Of a stretch of 64,000 nt of DNA, positions 23,936 through 36,238 are shown in pieces. How positions within the stretch are numbered: the stretch's first letter is position 1; every line of letters starts with the position of its first letter. Under the pieces are notes generated by a model. It was not told the origin of the DNA. It did not search any database and worked only from the letters and a program-made list of their open reading frames with translations. The stretch covers positions 1 through 64,000 of the forward strand of contig JAVTVY010016038.1 in NCBI GenBank assembly GCA_036873755.1. Reading direction: 5' to 3'. This stretch comes from Hanleya hanleyi (lineage: Eukaryota; Mollusca; Polyplacophora; Lepidopleurida; Hanleyidae). A program made the translations under genes and the position numbers.

Positions 23936-25793
23936 TGAGACAAGCAACAAATTTACTCTGTTTAAATTTGCATTGTTTTAATTAAACTTACAAATTGTTA
24001 TCCATAAAATATTTCTCTTGGTGTTCTCTGATTGTGGTTCTATTAATTGTAGTTCACTACAGATAATTACCCGTGGTGTCGAGTATTTTGAGGTTATCTG
24101 CAGTCTGTCTATAGTTTATACTTGCATGTCGTTGTTGTAGTGAAATACTTCGTTTAACCACATCGTCATGGATTTTGTGCTGTTTAACTTGAATTAATGG
24201 AGTTAAATGATCTTTACGCATAAACGAACTTAGAATAATCTATTACCTTGGTTTAGCATTGCATGACAAACAGTGGTTTGGTGTAGTTCAGCACTTGTTG
24301 ATCATAAAAGTTGCAAAGTTTATTCCTCTCTGCACGGAGGCAGCCATGTTGTTTTTATAGTGATACTCTCTGAACCAGACGTTCATATTTTATTTCAGAT
24401 AAAACTAGAAGAGTATCTTGGGTGAAACTATATCACTGTGTAAACTATATTTAATATATGTTATGAACATGCAGTGAATTTGTAGATCCAGTGCATAGAT
24501 TTATCTACTGAGTGATTTTGGTGTTTAAACATTATGGATTCGAGAATAGCGTGCTGACGTGCATATAAGCGGGAATTTCGGTTTTCTCGGGGACTTGGTC
24601 CAATACCACGGACAAGTCCACAGCTCTCCTTTGAAGACTCCTCCGGACTGCTCCAGCTGACAGGAATTTACCAGAGGTATGCTGAAACATTGGAATTAAT
24701 GCTACTGGCTGTCGAGATAATAATGGTTCAGTGTCTTGGTTTCATTCTGCTGTTTTGACTCTCTGAAGTACTTGGGACATTCCAAGAATTCATGGAGTGA
24801 CTGTCAAACTGAATGTAAAGAAGCCTATTAAATGCCAGATAACAAAGAAACCAGGTTGGGAGAATTAATTGGGTCTCGGAATAGTGAGAATTACAAAACT
24901 GATCATTATTCCATGAAATCTTGGGCTGACCCATGAAATCTTGGACACCCAAGAAATCTTGGACAGCCAAGAAAACATGGATTATTGAAACAGTATTCTA
25001 CTACAGTCATCACTAATAGTTTCAGTGGTCATCCAAGAAAACGTGGGTTATTGAAACAGTACTCTACCCAGCCACTCATTAACAGTTCCAGTGATAGTCC
25101 ATGAAATCATGGACAGCCAAGAAAACATGGATTACTTAGTGAAGCAGTGTTAAACTACATCCATACATTTATAGTTTCACTGATCATCCAAGAAATCTTG
25201 GATATCCAAGAAAACACGGACTACTAATGAAACAGTATTCAACTGCAGCCACACATTAACAGTTCCATTGATCGTTCATGAAAATATAGCCAGCCAAGAA
25301 AACACGGACTACTATTGAACAGTATTCGACTGCAGCCTGTCTCCAATGGTACTAATGAGGGACATTAATCAAATCAGTGGATTCCCTAGCTTCTATGCAC
25401 TTAGTACGTCATAGCAACAGAAGTAGATGCAGTTGCTTTTATACGTGGAGTAAATTAGAGTAAATTAGAAGAACAAGAGATATATATCCTTCTTTATTCA
25501 TTTGTGTGACAGCGAGATAGAGAGATGTGATGATATCCATGCCTATATGTCAACATTGTAATAAAAGAATATTTTATTGTGATTCCAAAATTCTGGTGTT
25601 GGTTGCCTGCCTGTTTGTTCCCGAGATCTCTGGTGCAGGATCAGCATATGAATAATAGGGGTGAATCTGTGTATGGTGGAATAAGACGTTATCGTGTTAT
25701 CTCCAACACCGTTCATTTTCCATGTACTGAATACTGACATAGATCATCCGCTTTTAGACTTCACTTGAAGCTTAGTGACAGCTTTATCGCACA
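23936..25793 (+). repeat. 3' LTR of the gypsy element
   Basis: It is preceded by a polypurine tract (AAGTGGGGGATAG) and starts TGAGACAAGC like the 5' LTR. It ends ...TATCGCACA. It contains the same internal CCAAGAAAAC repeats and AATAAAAG. Its last ~470 bp are duplicated at 27294-27764. Confidence 0.9.
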
Positions 25794-27293
25794 ATATAAC
25801 ATTAAAAGCCTATCTTTTGAACCAGATAAGATTTATTTCCTAAATCGGAGCGATATGTAAGAGGTGGGAAAAGCTGACGACTTCTGGCGACTAAAAAGCA
25901 ACCATATGTCGCCACAGGAAAGCTTTCCTCGGCACTTCACATTCAGACCCGATCACTACAGAAAATTGTACATTTATCATGTATGTTAAATGTATGGTGC
26001 AGGTATGTGAGAGTCCGAGATTTGCATTCATTTGTAATACATTTTCGATATGGTGTAATTAGATATTTATAATAATTTAACTGTACAGTGCAGCTTGGAG
26101 AGCCCCTAATTTCAGCAATATGACATACCATATGGAATGTTTGAGATGTACATTGATTTGATTGGTTGCAAACGAGGGATGATCTGCCGTAGTGAATATG
26201 TAGTTTTACTTATATTTGATGCCCTGGTGAATGGTCGCATTCACAGACATTTGAATAGTAGGTTGAAGAAAATTAAATAATTGCATGCACTTAACATTTG
26301 AATACCATACTGAACATATTGAGTATGTTATACTTTAGTTACATTTAACACATGTGATGAAGGATTTTATATAGTCGGATTTAAAATAAATTCAAGTCCG
26401 TTCGTATATAAGCAAATGAAAATATTTGCCATAGCTTCGCCATACAGTGGCCAGGTCATTGGCATATGGACATGATGTATGTAACCAACTTGTGATATAT
26501 GTTTGTACATACGATTCTTCCATATACGTGTAATGTACGTTGAAAATCAATGGTTTTTATCTGCATTTCACTGGGATGATTAAATCTGTATATTTTTGAA
26601 ACTTTTCCTGTATGGATGACGAGTTGGTGAAATTGAACATAAAACGTATGAACTTGCTAGGTTTCATGTAATTGCATTTCCGTATTTCATTATATTTGCA
26701 ACGTGCACTACATAGATGCTAAATATGACTATTTGCATATGTTACACATGGTTATGATAAATGGATGTTTGATAATATTTCCTAGACTATAGAAACGTGG
26801 GCAAATTGCAGGATTTGAAGCCAATGAAATGTGCTCGCTCATGCGGATGATTACACATTTAATAGCATATGCAAATCTACTTTGCATGTAATTTTCTAGG
26901 ATGGTCATTCGATTCTTGTCGGTTTCATGAACGTATATCAATGTAAATACTGTGAAACACATGCATCTCTAAATGTTTATTCATCATATGTGCGACATTT
27001 TATTGTATATAGTATAGGCCAGGGGTGAAGCAGTTTGTATTTATTTTAATTTTGTTTCAGCATTTTTTGTCGATGCGCAAAATTGGATAACCGATATATA
27101 ACCATGCGTCCGATTCCTTCATGTCATGATGACGCAGCTTCGTAGGCGGGCACTACCGGTATGTTAGCCTTCCTGCAAACTTCCTTCGGCCGTTTGAAGC
27201 CCAGATCTACGGAAAACAGATCTACAATAGCCGCTCCCGATCTTGGCGATGGAGAGCGTACTTTCAGTTCTGGTTTTAATCATAATTGTAAAA
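25322..27293 (+). repeat. Tandem duplication of 1972 bp, copy 1
   Basis: This covers the last 470 bp of the 3' LTR plus about 1.5 kb of AT-rich flanking DNA. It is repeated head-to-tail from 27294 with only scattered mismatches. I see no gene in it. It ends within a short frame (ATGGAGAGCGTACTTTCAG at about 27249) that is longer in copy 2. Confidence 0.92.
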
Positions 27294-30030
27294 GTATTCG
27301 ACTGCAGCCTGTCTCCAATGGTACTAATGAGGGACATTAATCAAATCAGTGGATTCCCTAGCTTCTATGCACTTAGTACGTCATAGCAACAGAAGTAGAT
27401 GCAGTTGCTTTTATACGTGGAGTAAATTAGAGTAAATTAGAAGAACAAGAGATATATATCCTTCTTTATTCATTTGTGTGACAGCGAGATAGAGAGATGT
27501 GATGATATCCATGCCTATATGTCAACATTGTAATAAAAGAATATTTTATTGTGATTCCAAAATTCTGGTGTTGGTTGCCTGCCTGTTTGTTCCCGAGATC
27601 TCTGGTGCAGGATCAGCATATGAATAATAGGGGTGAATCTGTGTATGGTGGAATAAGACGTTATCGTGTTATCTCCAACACCGTTCATTTTCCATGTACT
27701 GAATACTGACATAGATCATCCGCTTTTAAACTTCACTTGAAGCTTAGTGACAGCTTTATCGCACAATATAACATTAAAAGCCTATCTTTTGAACCAGATA
27801 AGATTTATTTCCTAAATCGGAGCGATATGTAAGAGGTGGGAAAAGCTGACGACTTCTGGCGACTAAAAAGCAACCATATGTCGCCACAGGAAAGCTTTCC
27901 TCGGCACTTCACATTCAGACCCGATCACTACAGAAAATTGTACATTTATCATGTATGTTAAATGTATGGTGCAGGTATGTGAGAGTCCGAGATTTGCATT
28001 CATTTGTAATACATTTTCGATATGGTGTAATTAGATATTTATAATAATTTAACTGTACAGTGCAGCTTGGAGAGCCCCTAATTTCAGCAATATGACATAC
28101 CATATGGAATGTTTGAGATGTACATTGATTTGATTGGTTGCAAACGAGGGATGATCTGCCGTAGTGAATATGTAGTTTTACTTATATTTGATGCCCTGGT
28201 GAATGGTCGCATTCACAGACATTTGAATAGTAGGTTGAAGAAAATTAAATAATTGCATTCACTTAACATTTGAATACCATACTGAACATATTGAGTATGT
28301 CATACTTTAGTTACATTTAACACATGTGATGAAGGATTTTATATAGTCGGATTTAAAATAAATTCAAGTCCGTTCGTATATAAGCAAATGAAAATATTTG
28401 CCATAGCTTCGCCATACAGTGGCCAGGTCATTGGCATATGGACATGATGTATGTAACCAACTTGTGATATATGTTTGTACATACGATTCTTCCATATACG
28501 TGTAATGTACGTTGAAAATCAATGGTTTTTATCTGCATTTCACTGGCATTATTAAATCTGTATATTTTTGAAACTTTTCCTACACTGTTATAAATTACCG
28601 TTATTTCGCAGTAAATGTATGTTGGAGTTTACAGTACATTCAGTCGTAAACACATTAATCTGTAAATTGAACTGTGATATTTCAGTTGACATCAACTGCA
28701 ATGGGTATACTGCGCACACACGTAACATAAAATTCTTGTTTTCTCTGAAAGGAGGTTGATATCTTTGCACACGAAACACTCAGTTGCAGGAAACATCCGA
28801 CACCTGCGTTGTACGATACAAAATTCAGAGCATTATCAGAACACGCGCTGGGACGGACGCAGCGGCTAACTTGAATTTTCGGTCTTTAGTACGGTTTGGT
28901 TTTGGTTTTATTCATCTTCACATTTCAAGCTTTATCTGACTTGGAGTTATATCCTACTATTCGTGTAATAATGGCACAGATTCGTTCGTGGTTATTTACG
29001 AAGCTTGTGGTGATCGCATTTGTAAACACGAAGAGCAATGGCCATTTCGGCCTTCCAGTGACCTACGTTGCCGCGGAACCGATAATTGTAGACAAGGGTG
29101 CCACGTAATTGTATTGTTTAAAGAATGTTAAAACAACGGTAATTGTAAATTACAGGGCTACCCAAATTTTACAGTTGAATGGCTGTCAATAAACGGTAAT
29201 TATAAAATACGGTGCAACATTTTACAGTTCAAAGCCTGTTAAAAAACGGTAATTGTAAAATACGGTGCAACGTAATTTTACAGTTGAATGTACTGGCACC
29301 TTTTCTGCCAGTACATTTAACTGTGAATTTACGGCGTGATTTATAACAGTGTATATGGATGACGAGTTGGTGAAATTGAACATAAAACGTATGAACTTGC
29401 TAGGTTTCATGTAATTGCATTTTCGTATTTCATTATATTTGCAACGTGCACTACATAGATGCTAAATATGACTATTTGCATATGTTACACATGGTTATGA
29501 TAAATGGATGTTTGATAATATTTCCTAGACTATAGAAACGTGGGCAAATTGCAGGATTTGAAACCAATGAAATGTGCTCGCACATGCGGATGATTACACA
29601 TTTAATAGCATATGCAGATCTACTTTGCATGTAATTTTCTAGGATGGTCATTCGATTCTTGTCGGTTTCATGAACGTATATCAATGTAAATACTGTGAAA
29701 CACATGCATCTCTAAATGTTTATTCATCATATGTGCGACATTTTATTGTATATAGTATAGGCCAGGGGTGAAGCAGTTTGTATTTATTTTAATTTTGTTT
29801 CAGCATTTTTTGTCCATGCGCAAAATTGGATGACCGATATATAGCCATGCGTCCGATTCCTTCATGTCATGATGACGCAGCTTCGTAGGCGGGCACTACC
29901 GATATGTTAGCCTTCCTGCAAACTTCCTTCCGCCGTTTGAAGCCCAGATCTACGGAAAACAGATCTACAATAGCCGCTCCCGATCTTGGCGATGGAGAGC
30001 GTACTTTCAGTTCTGGTTCTTTTCATAATT
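27294..30030 (+). repeat. Tandem duplication, copy 2, with a MITE insertion
   Basis: Copy 2 aligns with 25322-27293 at an offset of 1972 up to 28580. After a 771-bp insertion (28581-29351) the offset becomes 2743 to the end of the copy near 30030. Sequence differences are few, so the duplication is recent relative to the LTR divergence. An assembly artefact is possible but less likely, because the insertion and substitutions distinguish the copies. Confidence 0.9.
28583..29351. mobile_element. TA-target MITE of 769 bp
   Basis: The element is present in copy 2 and absent from copy 1 at the matching position (26611), which proves insertion. Termini are CACTGTTATAAAT and ...ATTTATAACAGTG, flanked by TA on both sides. 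Inside are repeated AACGGTAATTGTAAA and TTTTACAGTTGAATG words. It has no transposase. TA targeting fits Tc1/mariner-like mobilisation, though other superfamilies also duplicate TA. Confidence 0.85.
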
Positions 30031-30291
30031 GTAAAATCCTTCAACTACGCAGAAGAAATTTATCCGTCTCCGTCCTCCCCATGCATCCAGTTGGTTAGAG
30101 CAGAAAACGAAGTGTGGTGGGTGATTCTTCTCGGCACTTCTATTAGAAGAATGATAATTCCTCCATACTACGATCACGCCACGTCCTGTCGCACAGATCC
30201 ACTCGGGAAACGAAGTGCTGTAACCCAAAAGTCACCTTGGCAGGTAGCTCGTAATGTAACTGTTGCACTGCAGGGGCCCGGTTATAAATGA
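29986..30291 (+). CDS. Candidate secreted-protein exon
   Basis: This frame begins with a hydrophobic signal-peptide-like stretch (MESVLSVLVLFIIV from the second Met) and then turns polar, with few Cys. Downstream, in another frame, a short segment ends in CATCAG/GTGAGT, a good splice donor, at about 30342. The first 15 codons are also present in duplication copy 1 (27249-27293) and are cut by the breakpoint. I do not recognise the protein. It may be a first exon or chance. Confidence 0.2.
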   Translation: MAMESVLSVLVLFIIVKSFNYAEEIYPSPSSPCIQLVRAENEVWWVILLGTSIRRMIIPPYYDHATSCRTDPLGKRSAVTQKSPWQVARNVTVALQGPGYK

Positions 30292-30600
30292 TAGATGCGC
30301 GGACCTCAACGAAGACAAGCACAAATGTTCCGCAGCCATCAGGTGAGTTGTCTGATTTGTGCTTATTTCGACGTACATTTCCCATTCTAAAAGTCGACTG
30401 TTTTAGTTCATCGTGCCAGAAGTCTGCATGTTGAAGTGCCCATATTTCGTCAAACATATGCATATAAAAAAAATCCACCAAAAGACTCCCAATCGTCTTG
30501 TATCATGTAAATAGCCGTCAAACTGGACGATCTCATTTCTGTTTTCGACATATTTTTACATAATAAGTAACACAGTGCGAGTGACTGTGGATTTTCTTCA
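30290..30600 (+). repeat. Dispersed repeat, copy A
   Basis: About 310 bp here match 38965-39275 at roughly 85% by eye, including GACCTCAnCGAAGAC, TTCCGCAGC, CGTCAAACATATGCATATAAA and ACATAATAAGT. The start could encode a conserved short peptide (DLnEDkHKCSAA) in both copies, with a splice donor only here. It may be an ancient duplicated exon and intron or a repeat family. Confidence 0.6.
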
Positions 30601-30728
30601 TGTTTAAATTTTAGTATACAGATAAATAAACCCCTGTAGTGATACACTATTGGTAGGAAAATTGACAGTTCTAAAGCCGAAAAATCTGTCGAAAATGAAA
30701 CACAATATGCCTTGCTTTCGGCGCTTCG
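30601..30728. other. Non-coding spacer
   Basis: AT-rich; I see nothing coding. Confidence 0.4.
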
Positions 30729-31245
30729 CGGGTGTGGTTGGCGCTAGTGGACAAAATTTCACAAATAGCCCTCGGGTTAATTCGATTTAATCCTAGGGCT
30801 AATTTGATTTAATCCTAGGGCTAAATCGACCAATCGTAATACATTTCCTAAACCCCGGATTACATTCATTTAGCTCTGGGATTGAACGATTTAGCCCTCG
30901 GGCTTGAATATTTAACCCCTCAGACTGACTGAATTAATCCTCGATAAGATTATTTAACCCGCGGACTAAAAGCATTTAATCCTAGATCTAATTCGATTTA
31001 GTTAGGGCTAAATTGACCAATTGTGATACATTTCCTAAACCTCGGGTTATATCTTTAGCTCTCGGACGGAACGATTTAGCCCTCGGGCTTGAATATTTAA
31101 CCCTCGGAGTGATTCAATCAATCCTCGGACTGAATGATTTAACCCGCGGACTAAATGATTTAGTCCGAGGGCTGGATTATTTAGCCCGAGGGCTAGATTG
31201 TCCAATTAATTGTGCGTTTCTAGACCGCATATTGCATGGGCCAAT
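30729..31245 (+). repeat. Left arm of a large inverted repeat (GGGCTAAAT array)
   Basis: The arm is built of degenerate units of about 20-30 bp around CGGGCTAAATnATTTAG. It starts CGCGGGTGTGGTTGGCGCTAG and ends near TTTCTAGACCGCATATTGCA. The reverse complement is at 34960-35505. Together they bound a segment of about 4.8 kb that looks like a non-autonomous DNA element carrying nested insertions. Confidence 0.75.
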
Positions 31246-31466
31246 GAAGAGCAAGTTTAGAAGATGGCCACGTGGTATAAAGTTGGCGCGTTTGATCATT
31301 TTGATCCTTGCATTATTTGTTTGGCTGTCAGTCTCAGGCCCCAAATGACTGCCCGTTGTCAAGTAATAACACTTTGACATGATAACAGTAAAGTGTAAAC
31401 ACATACTGAATGTATGGGTTAAACCCTGCTTGTGTTTTCTTCACATTGAGAGCAGCTGGATAAGCT

Positions 31467-31621
31467 CACAGGGGCTCGTTACCGTTGTTAATTGGTTAAT
31501 TAGGTAGATTACAGGGGGGGGGGGTCGAGGTAGGGAATAAATGCCCATGTATTCCCTACCTCGACACCCCCCCCAATAATCAACCTAATTAACCAATTAA
31601 TAACGGTAACGAGCCCCTGTG
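31467..31621. mobile_element. hAT-type fold-back MITE, 155 bp
   Basis: The arms CACAGGGGCTCGTTACCG and CGGTAACGAGCCCCTGTG form a near-perfect palindrome around a G-run/C-run stem. The element is flanked by an 8-bp direct repeat GATAAGCT (31459-31466 and 31622-31629). CAGGGG-type termini and 8-bp target duplications are hallmarks of hAT elements. A degraded relative is at about 39890-40000. Confidence 0.85.
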
Positions 31622-31689
31622 GATAAGCTATCATCGGTTTTACGGCGGTAATCTGCTCACTTATAGGCTTTAATGTACCAGGCCTGGTA

Positions 31690-32725
31690 GTTATACAGGA
31701 CTACATGTACACACAGATTTTTGATAGCGTGGTCAAACCAATTCTTTTATATAATTCCGAAATTTTGGCTGTTGAAGATATTCATGAATATTCCCCAATT
31801 GAAGGCGTTCATACCAAGTTTTGCAAGTTTACTCTTGGGATGAACAAAAAGGCGTGTAATTCTGCTGTAAGGGCAGAATTGGGCAGAATTCCCATGGCAC
31901 TACAAGCCAAGATTAACGGGAATACTGGTGTAGACTTGTTAATTTGCCGAACTCCAGGCTTGTGAAACAGGCTTATCAGCATTGTCTCCAGTTTTCCGAG
32001 CCTGCATGGGAGTTCTACATACTGTGACAAAATCATAGAAAATCTTATCTGTACACGGGTTTATCATGTGTGGTTACAACAATCCTTCTTGGATGTAGGT
32101 AACTTTCATCGTACATTTTCCAGACGTGTTATCGATGAGTTCACACAGGACTGGCGAAGCACGATGTCTAGTCCATTGAATCATAAAATGGATTTTTATG
32201 CTAAACTTTAAAATGAATATTGTTTTGAAAAATACTTAACTTTTAATTTGTCTAAACATCAACGTGTGCTGATTATCAAATTAAGGATAAGTAATCATAC
32301 TTTAGAAATTAAATCAGGTCGTTATCACCAACCCATAATTCCAAGAGAAATGCGTACTTGCCAGTACTGCGTGACCTCTGTTGGTAATGAATTTCATTTT
32401 GTAATGTGTTGCTCAAATAATGAGGATTTGAGACGTCAACTCTTTACTGATTTAAACATCGATGTTCAAAAGTATCCTGCTCGCTCAATATTTTCTAAAT
32501 TCCTTCGATGTGACTCGTATAAATTCACCAGATTGTTCGCTAAATATTTGTACACAAGTTTTAAAAGAAGAGTTCCCTCAATATAGGAGTCATCCCGGTG
32601 TGTAGTTCGTGGATTTTAATCTGCATCACATATCTTTTACCTTGTATATGGTTGTGTTTCTTTATGTCTTGTTATGCGGCTTTAACCAATGTAAATTGTG
32701 TTCGTGCCTAATAAAGAATTTGAAT
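31690..32725 (+). pseudogene. 3' end of a non-LTR retrotransposon (LINE)
   Basis: Two pieces in the same frame (from 31705 and 32248) encode the region after RT. The first has VKPILLYNSEILAV and HTKFCKFTLGMNKKACNSAVRAELGR; the second has the RISNHTLEIKSGRY block and a C-terminal Cys/His knuckle (CQYC...EFHFVMCC). In-frame stops lie between them. The 3' end is GCCTAATAAAGAATTTGAATTTG, the short tail typical of such LINEs. It is 5'-truncated: RT itself and the endonuclease are absent. Confidence 0.8.
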
Positions 32726-33284
32726 TTGTACCTACAGATACGGCCACAATTTGTTTCACCATGAAACTATAATTTTACACAAGATTGGAAAACGTACAAT
32801 AAGTGTATCACAGAAACCAAGCATAATAGTATTACAAATCATAGGCCTACTGTATCACAGAAACCTAACATATCACCGGTATATATAATTGTATCACAGG
32901 AACTGAATTTGCTTACAAAATATGGAGGACGACAAATGATGTTGGACGCAAAATTTAAACTAAACAGGAAATAAAAATAAATAAATAAAGGATCAAATTT
33001 TGAAACTCCAGCCTCGATAATAAATTTGGCTAAATCAATCAGTTGTCGGTAACAAAATCTCTGAACATTAAGAATAATGGAAAATTTCAACTTGGTGATA
33101 TATATGTAAAATAATACTTGGGTATGTACTTAATACGAAACTTACATGGACCAGGACATTCTAACATGAAGTGAAATTCGTCCCCAATCTTCTCTGTGTT
33201 GCAAAATTTAAAGCCACATGAATGTACCTGCTATACTTCGCCAAAACGTTGTTATAAACGTATCACTCTTCTTGTATGGTATTA
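32726..33284. other. Non-coding spacer
   Basis: AT-rich with repeated GTATCACAGAAAC words at about 32808, 32852 and 32890. I see no gene. Confidence 0.4.
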
Positions 33285-33955
33285 AGGGCGGCAGCGCGTT
33301 TATACCCGAAAATCCGATTAATTAAACTTTCCCAGCCATTGTCAGCATTTTGACGATTTCTTCCCAATGGTCTTGAAATTCACTCACATGTCAATGTCGA
33401 TACGAAGAAGATATTGAAAGAAGAAAAGGGGAAAAATATAATTTAATATTTATATTCATTTTGTACGTAATTTTAGTCAATGGGAATGTCAATCGGGCTG
33501 AAACCACTGCAGTTAAATATTAGAACCCCAAATGCAGCGACAAGTTGATCTACAAGTGTCAAACAATACAGCCGAAAACCCCCCAAGAAATATGAAATGA
33601 AAAATTAATATTAAGAAGGACTTGGTTAATATTTTCACCGCAGTATGGGGAAAATAGTGGTCCAGCACAATTGTTTGACACTTGTAGATCGATTTGACGC
33701 TGAATTTGGGGTTCTTAAAATTACCTGGATCAAGCTCCATTGACATTCCCAGACTAAAATTACGGACAATATAAATGTAAATCTGATTTTTTTTTCATTT
33801 TTCTTCTTTCAAAACCTTTCTCGTGTAGAGATTGACAAGTGGGTGAATTTTCATGACCGTACTCCAAGCCATTGGGGAGAAATCGCCAACAGACTGACAA
33901 GGGGTAGCTGAAATTTGATTAATATATATATAGGATTATCGAGTATAAATCCGCC
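33285..33955. mobile_element. Long imperfect fold-back element
   Basis: The two halves are inverted copies: GATTTCTTCCCAATGG pairs with CCATTGGGGAGAAATC, and ACAAGTTGATCTACAAGTGTC pairs with GACACTTGTAGATCGATTTG. The total is about 670 bp and non-coding. Its right end is interrupted at a TTAA by the next element. Confidence 0.7.
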
Positions 33956-33959
33956 TTAA

Positions 33960-34657
33960 AGGGGACGTAAACTCTGCGGTAAAACACCGCGGGAATTATA
34001 CAAGAGTCCCGATAGATTAAAAAAATCGGGACAAATATTTTTTCTCATTTTTTCCCAATGAATGAGACAGACGCAAACATAGAAAATACCGTGATTTGGA
34101 ATTTCTTGGGGGCGCCGCCATGTTTATTTTGAGCAGGATTTTTATCCAATGGGAAAGCGCGAAATTCAGTTGTGCCGATAATCTCCTACGTCATCGGACA
34201 TTCTCTGCGTCGAGATAACATGGCCGCATATGGTCGTTTTCATGCACTCCTCCGTTCCCCGACTAACAGAGGCAATGTTATAGATTAGCTTTGATGTAGA
34301 ATACGGCCTGATTCTAGCAGATATTCTACGATGCCGGGCTGCTCTGCATTTGGCTTCACAATGTACCAGGTAATCCCGACACGTCGCACTATCATCCTCG
34401 TTCATGTTTGTAAGCTACGATCTCGAATACTGCACCTCCAATTGACGCGTTTTTACCTCCAGAGACAGAAGAACTAGTGTCCACTGACGTCACGATTCTT
34501 CAAACATGGAGGCCTCTATGTTGTTCCAGTGTAACGAAGTTAAAACGTTTAGTACTGCTTTGAAAAAATTGTAAAAAAATATCTGATACACGATTTGGAT
34601 TCTATGAGGAAAAAGCTTTAACTGGCCATGCACGGTTCACCAGAGTTTACGTTCCCT
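33960..34657. mobile_element. piggyBac-like MITE, 698 bp, TTAA target
   Basis: The termini AGGGGACGTAAACTCTG and CAGAGTTTACGTTCCCT are inverted repeats (one mismatch), and TTAA lies on both sides (33956-33959 and 34658-34661). TTAA duplication is diagnostic of piggyBac-type transposition. There is no transposase ORF. Confidence 0.85.
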
Positions 34658-34959
34658 TTAAGGAACAAGAAGATTTATCACCTCAACAGTCAATGTTTCA
34701 AACAAAAAGTGCTAGTATAGATATGCCTTGCACCAGTTACATAAGTCTTAGAAGACAACAATTTTTATTTCTCAAACTATCGGACAACACGTTCTCAATA
34801 GATATTTGGTTGAGACACACCATGGCGCATTCCCTAAATACATGTTTGCCTATATGCCTACATATTATATACGGCCGTAGTCTTGTTCACCGAAAAAAGC
34901 CTGTGTACAGATGTACTGAATTATTTGTTGTGACCGACCTCCTAAACATGCACTTGATT

Positions 34960-35505
34960 GGTACGTGCAATATGCGGTCTAGAAACGCACAATTGATTGG
35001 ACAATCTAGCCCTCGGGCTAAATAATCCAGCCCCCGGGCTAAATCATCTAGTCCGCGGGTTAAATCATCTATAGTCCGCGGGTTAAATCATTCAGTCCGA
35101 GGATTGAATCAATCACTTTGGAGTTTAAATATTCAAGCCCCAGGGCTACATGTACATCGTTTAGTACGAGAGCTAAATGTATATAACCCGAGGTTTAGGA
35201 AATGTATTACAATTGGTCAATTTAGCCCTAAGTGAATCGAGTTAGACCTAGGGTTAAGTGCATTTAGTCCGCGGGCTAAATCATCTAGTCCGCGGGTTAA
35301 ATCATCTAGTCCACGGGTTAAATCATATAGTCCGGGACTGGATCAAATCAACCCGAGGGCTAAATCATTTAGTCCGAGAACTAAATGAATATAATCCGGG
35401 GTTTAGAAAATGTATTACAATTGGTCGATTTAACCCTAGGATTAAATCGAATTAACCCGATGGTTATTTGTGAAATTCTGTCCAATAGCGCCAACCATAC
35501 GCGGG
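34960..35505 (-). repeat. Right arm of the large inverted repeat
   Basis: Inverted copy of 30729-31245. It begins TGCAATATGCGGTCTAGAAA and ends TAGCGCCAACCATACGCG, with many CCGCGGGTTAAATCAT-type units. The short ORFs in this array are translations of the repeat. Confidence 0.75.
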
Positions 35506-36236
35506 CGGCATGCAATCTTGAATCCAACCTCCGAACAACCTTGTCTCGCATTATGCCAGGGCCGTAGCTTAATTTGTATGGAAAATGAAGAGAATCGGAG
35601 CGCACACACTTCCCCTGGCGAACATTTTCCCTTCGGACATTTCCCCTGATGGACGGTTTACTTTCCCTGTATTTGATTTTACTGGTATGAGCATAGTTTT
35701 CTTGTGTGCTTTTTTTTGACTTATTAAAATATGTATTTTCAAGAAAACTTTATTTTTATCTCATTACAAAAAAAAGTTCAAATTTAACACATAAACGTGG
35801 ATGAAAGTCTGTATGCAGAACTGAATGTCTGTGTTGCCGCCTGATTATTTATCTTTGTATGTAATTTATGAGAGGACACGTAAGTTGATTAGAACCAATC
35901 CTATTGCTATTATTGAGGCAATTAAATATGTTTAAACTAAGAAAATCTAATGCTAAATTTCGAAATATACTATCAGAATGCACCAGAACGCGTCGTTTTG
36001 CATCTGAAATTTAAAAAATTTGTCTAGAAGGGACGTTTCAATATTGAATTGAATTCAATTTATTGTGAAACCAAAGTAAAATCTTCTTTAACGTCAATTA
36101 TGAGGCGGGTGCAAAACAAGGCATGCACATATGGTATCAGTCAGTATACGGTAAAAACATTTCATGATGAAAGAAAGTTCAAATGTAAATATATCTGAAA
36201 ATATCAGTCTCAGAATTACTGATGGGCCTGCGATCG
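35506..36236. other. Non-coding spacer
   Basis: AT-rich sequence with no recognisable gene or repeat. Confidence 0.4.
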
Positions 36237-36238
36237 TA

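Larger units (their letters stand above)
13260..25793 (+). mobile_element. Decayed Ty3/gypsy LTR retrotransposon
   Basis: Two LTRs of about 1.87 kb flank gag, protease, RT-RNase H, integrase and a third ORF, all on the + strand. The LTRs differ by a few percent by eye, and every coding region except integrase is broken, so the element is old. A PLE fragment is inserted between protease and RT (17846-18430). I cannot find a matching target-site duplication outside the LTRs, and the 3' flank has been tandemly duplicated, so the insertion site has been rearranged. Confidence 0.9.
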
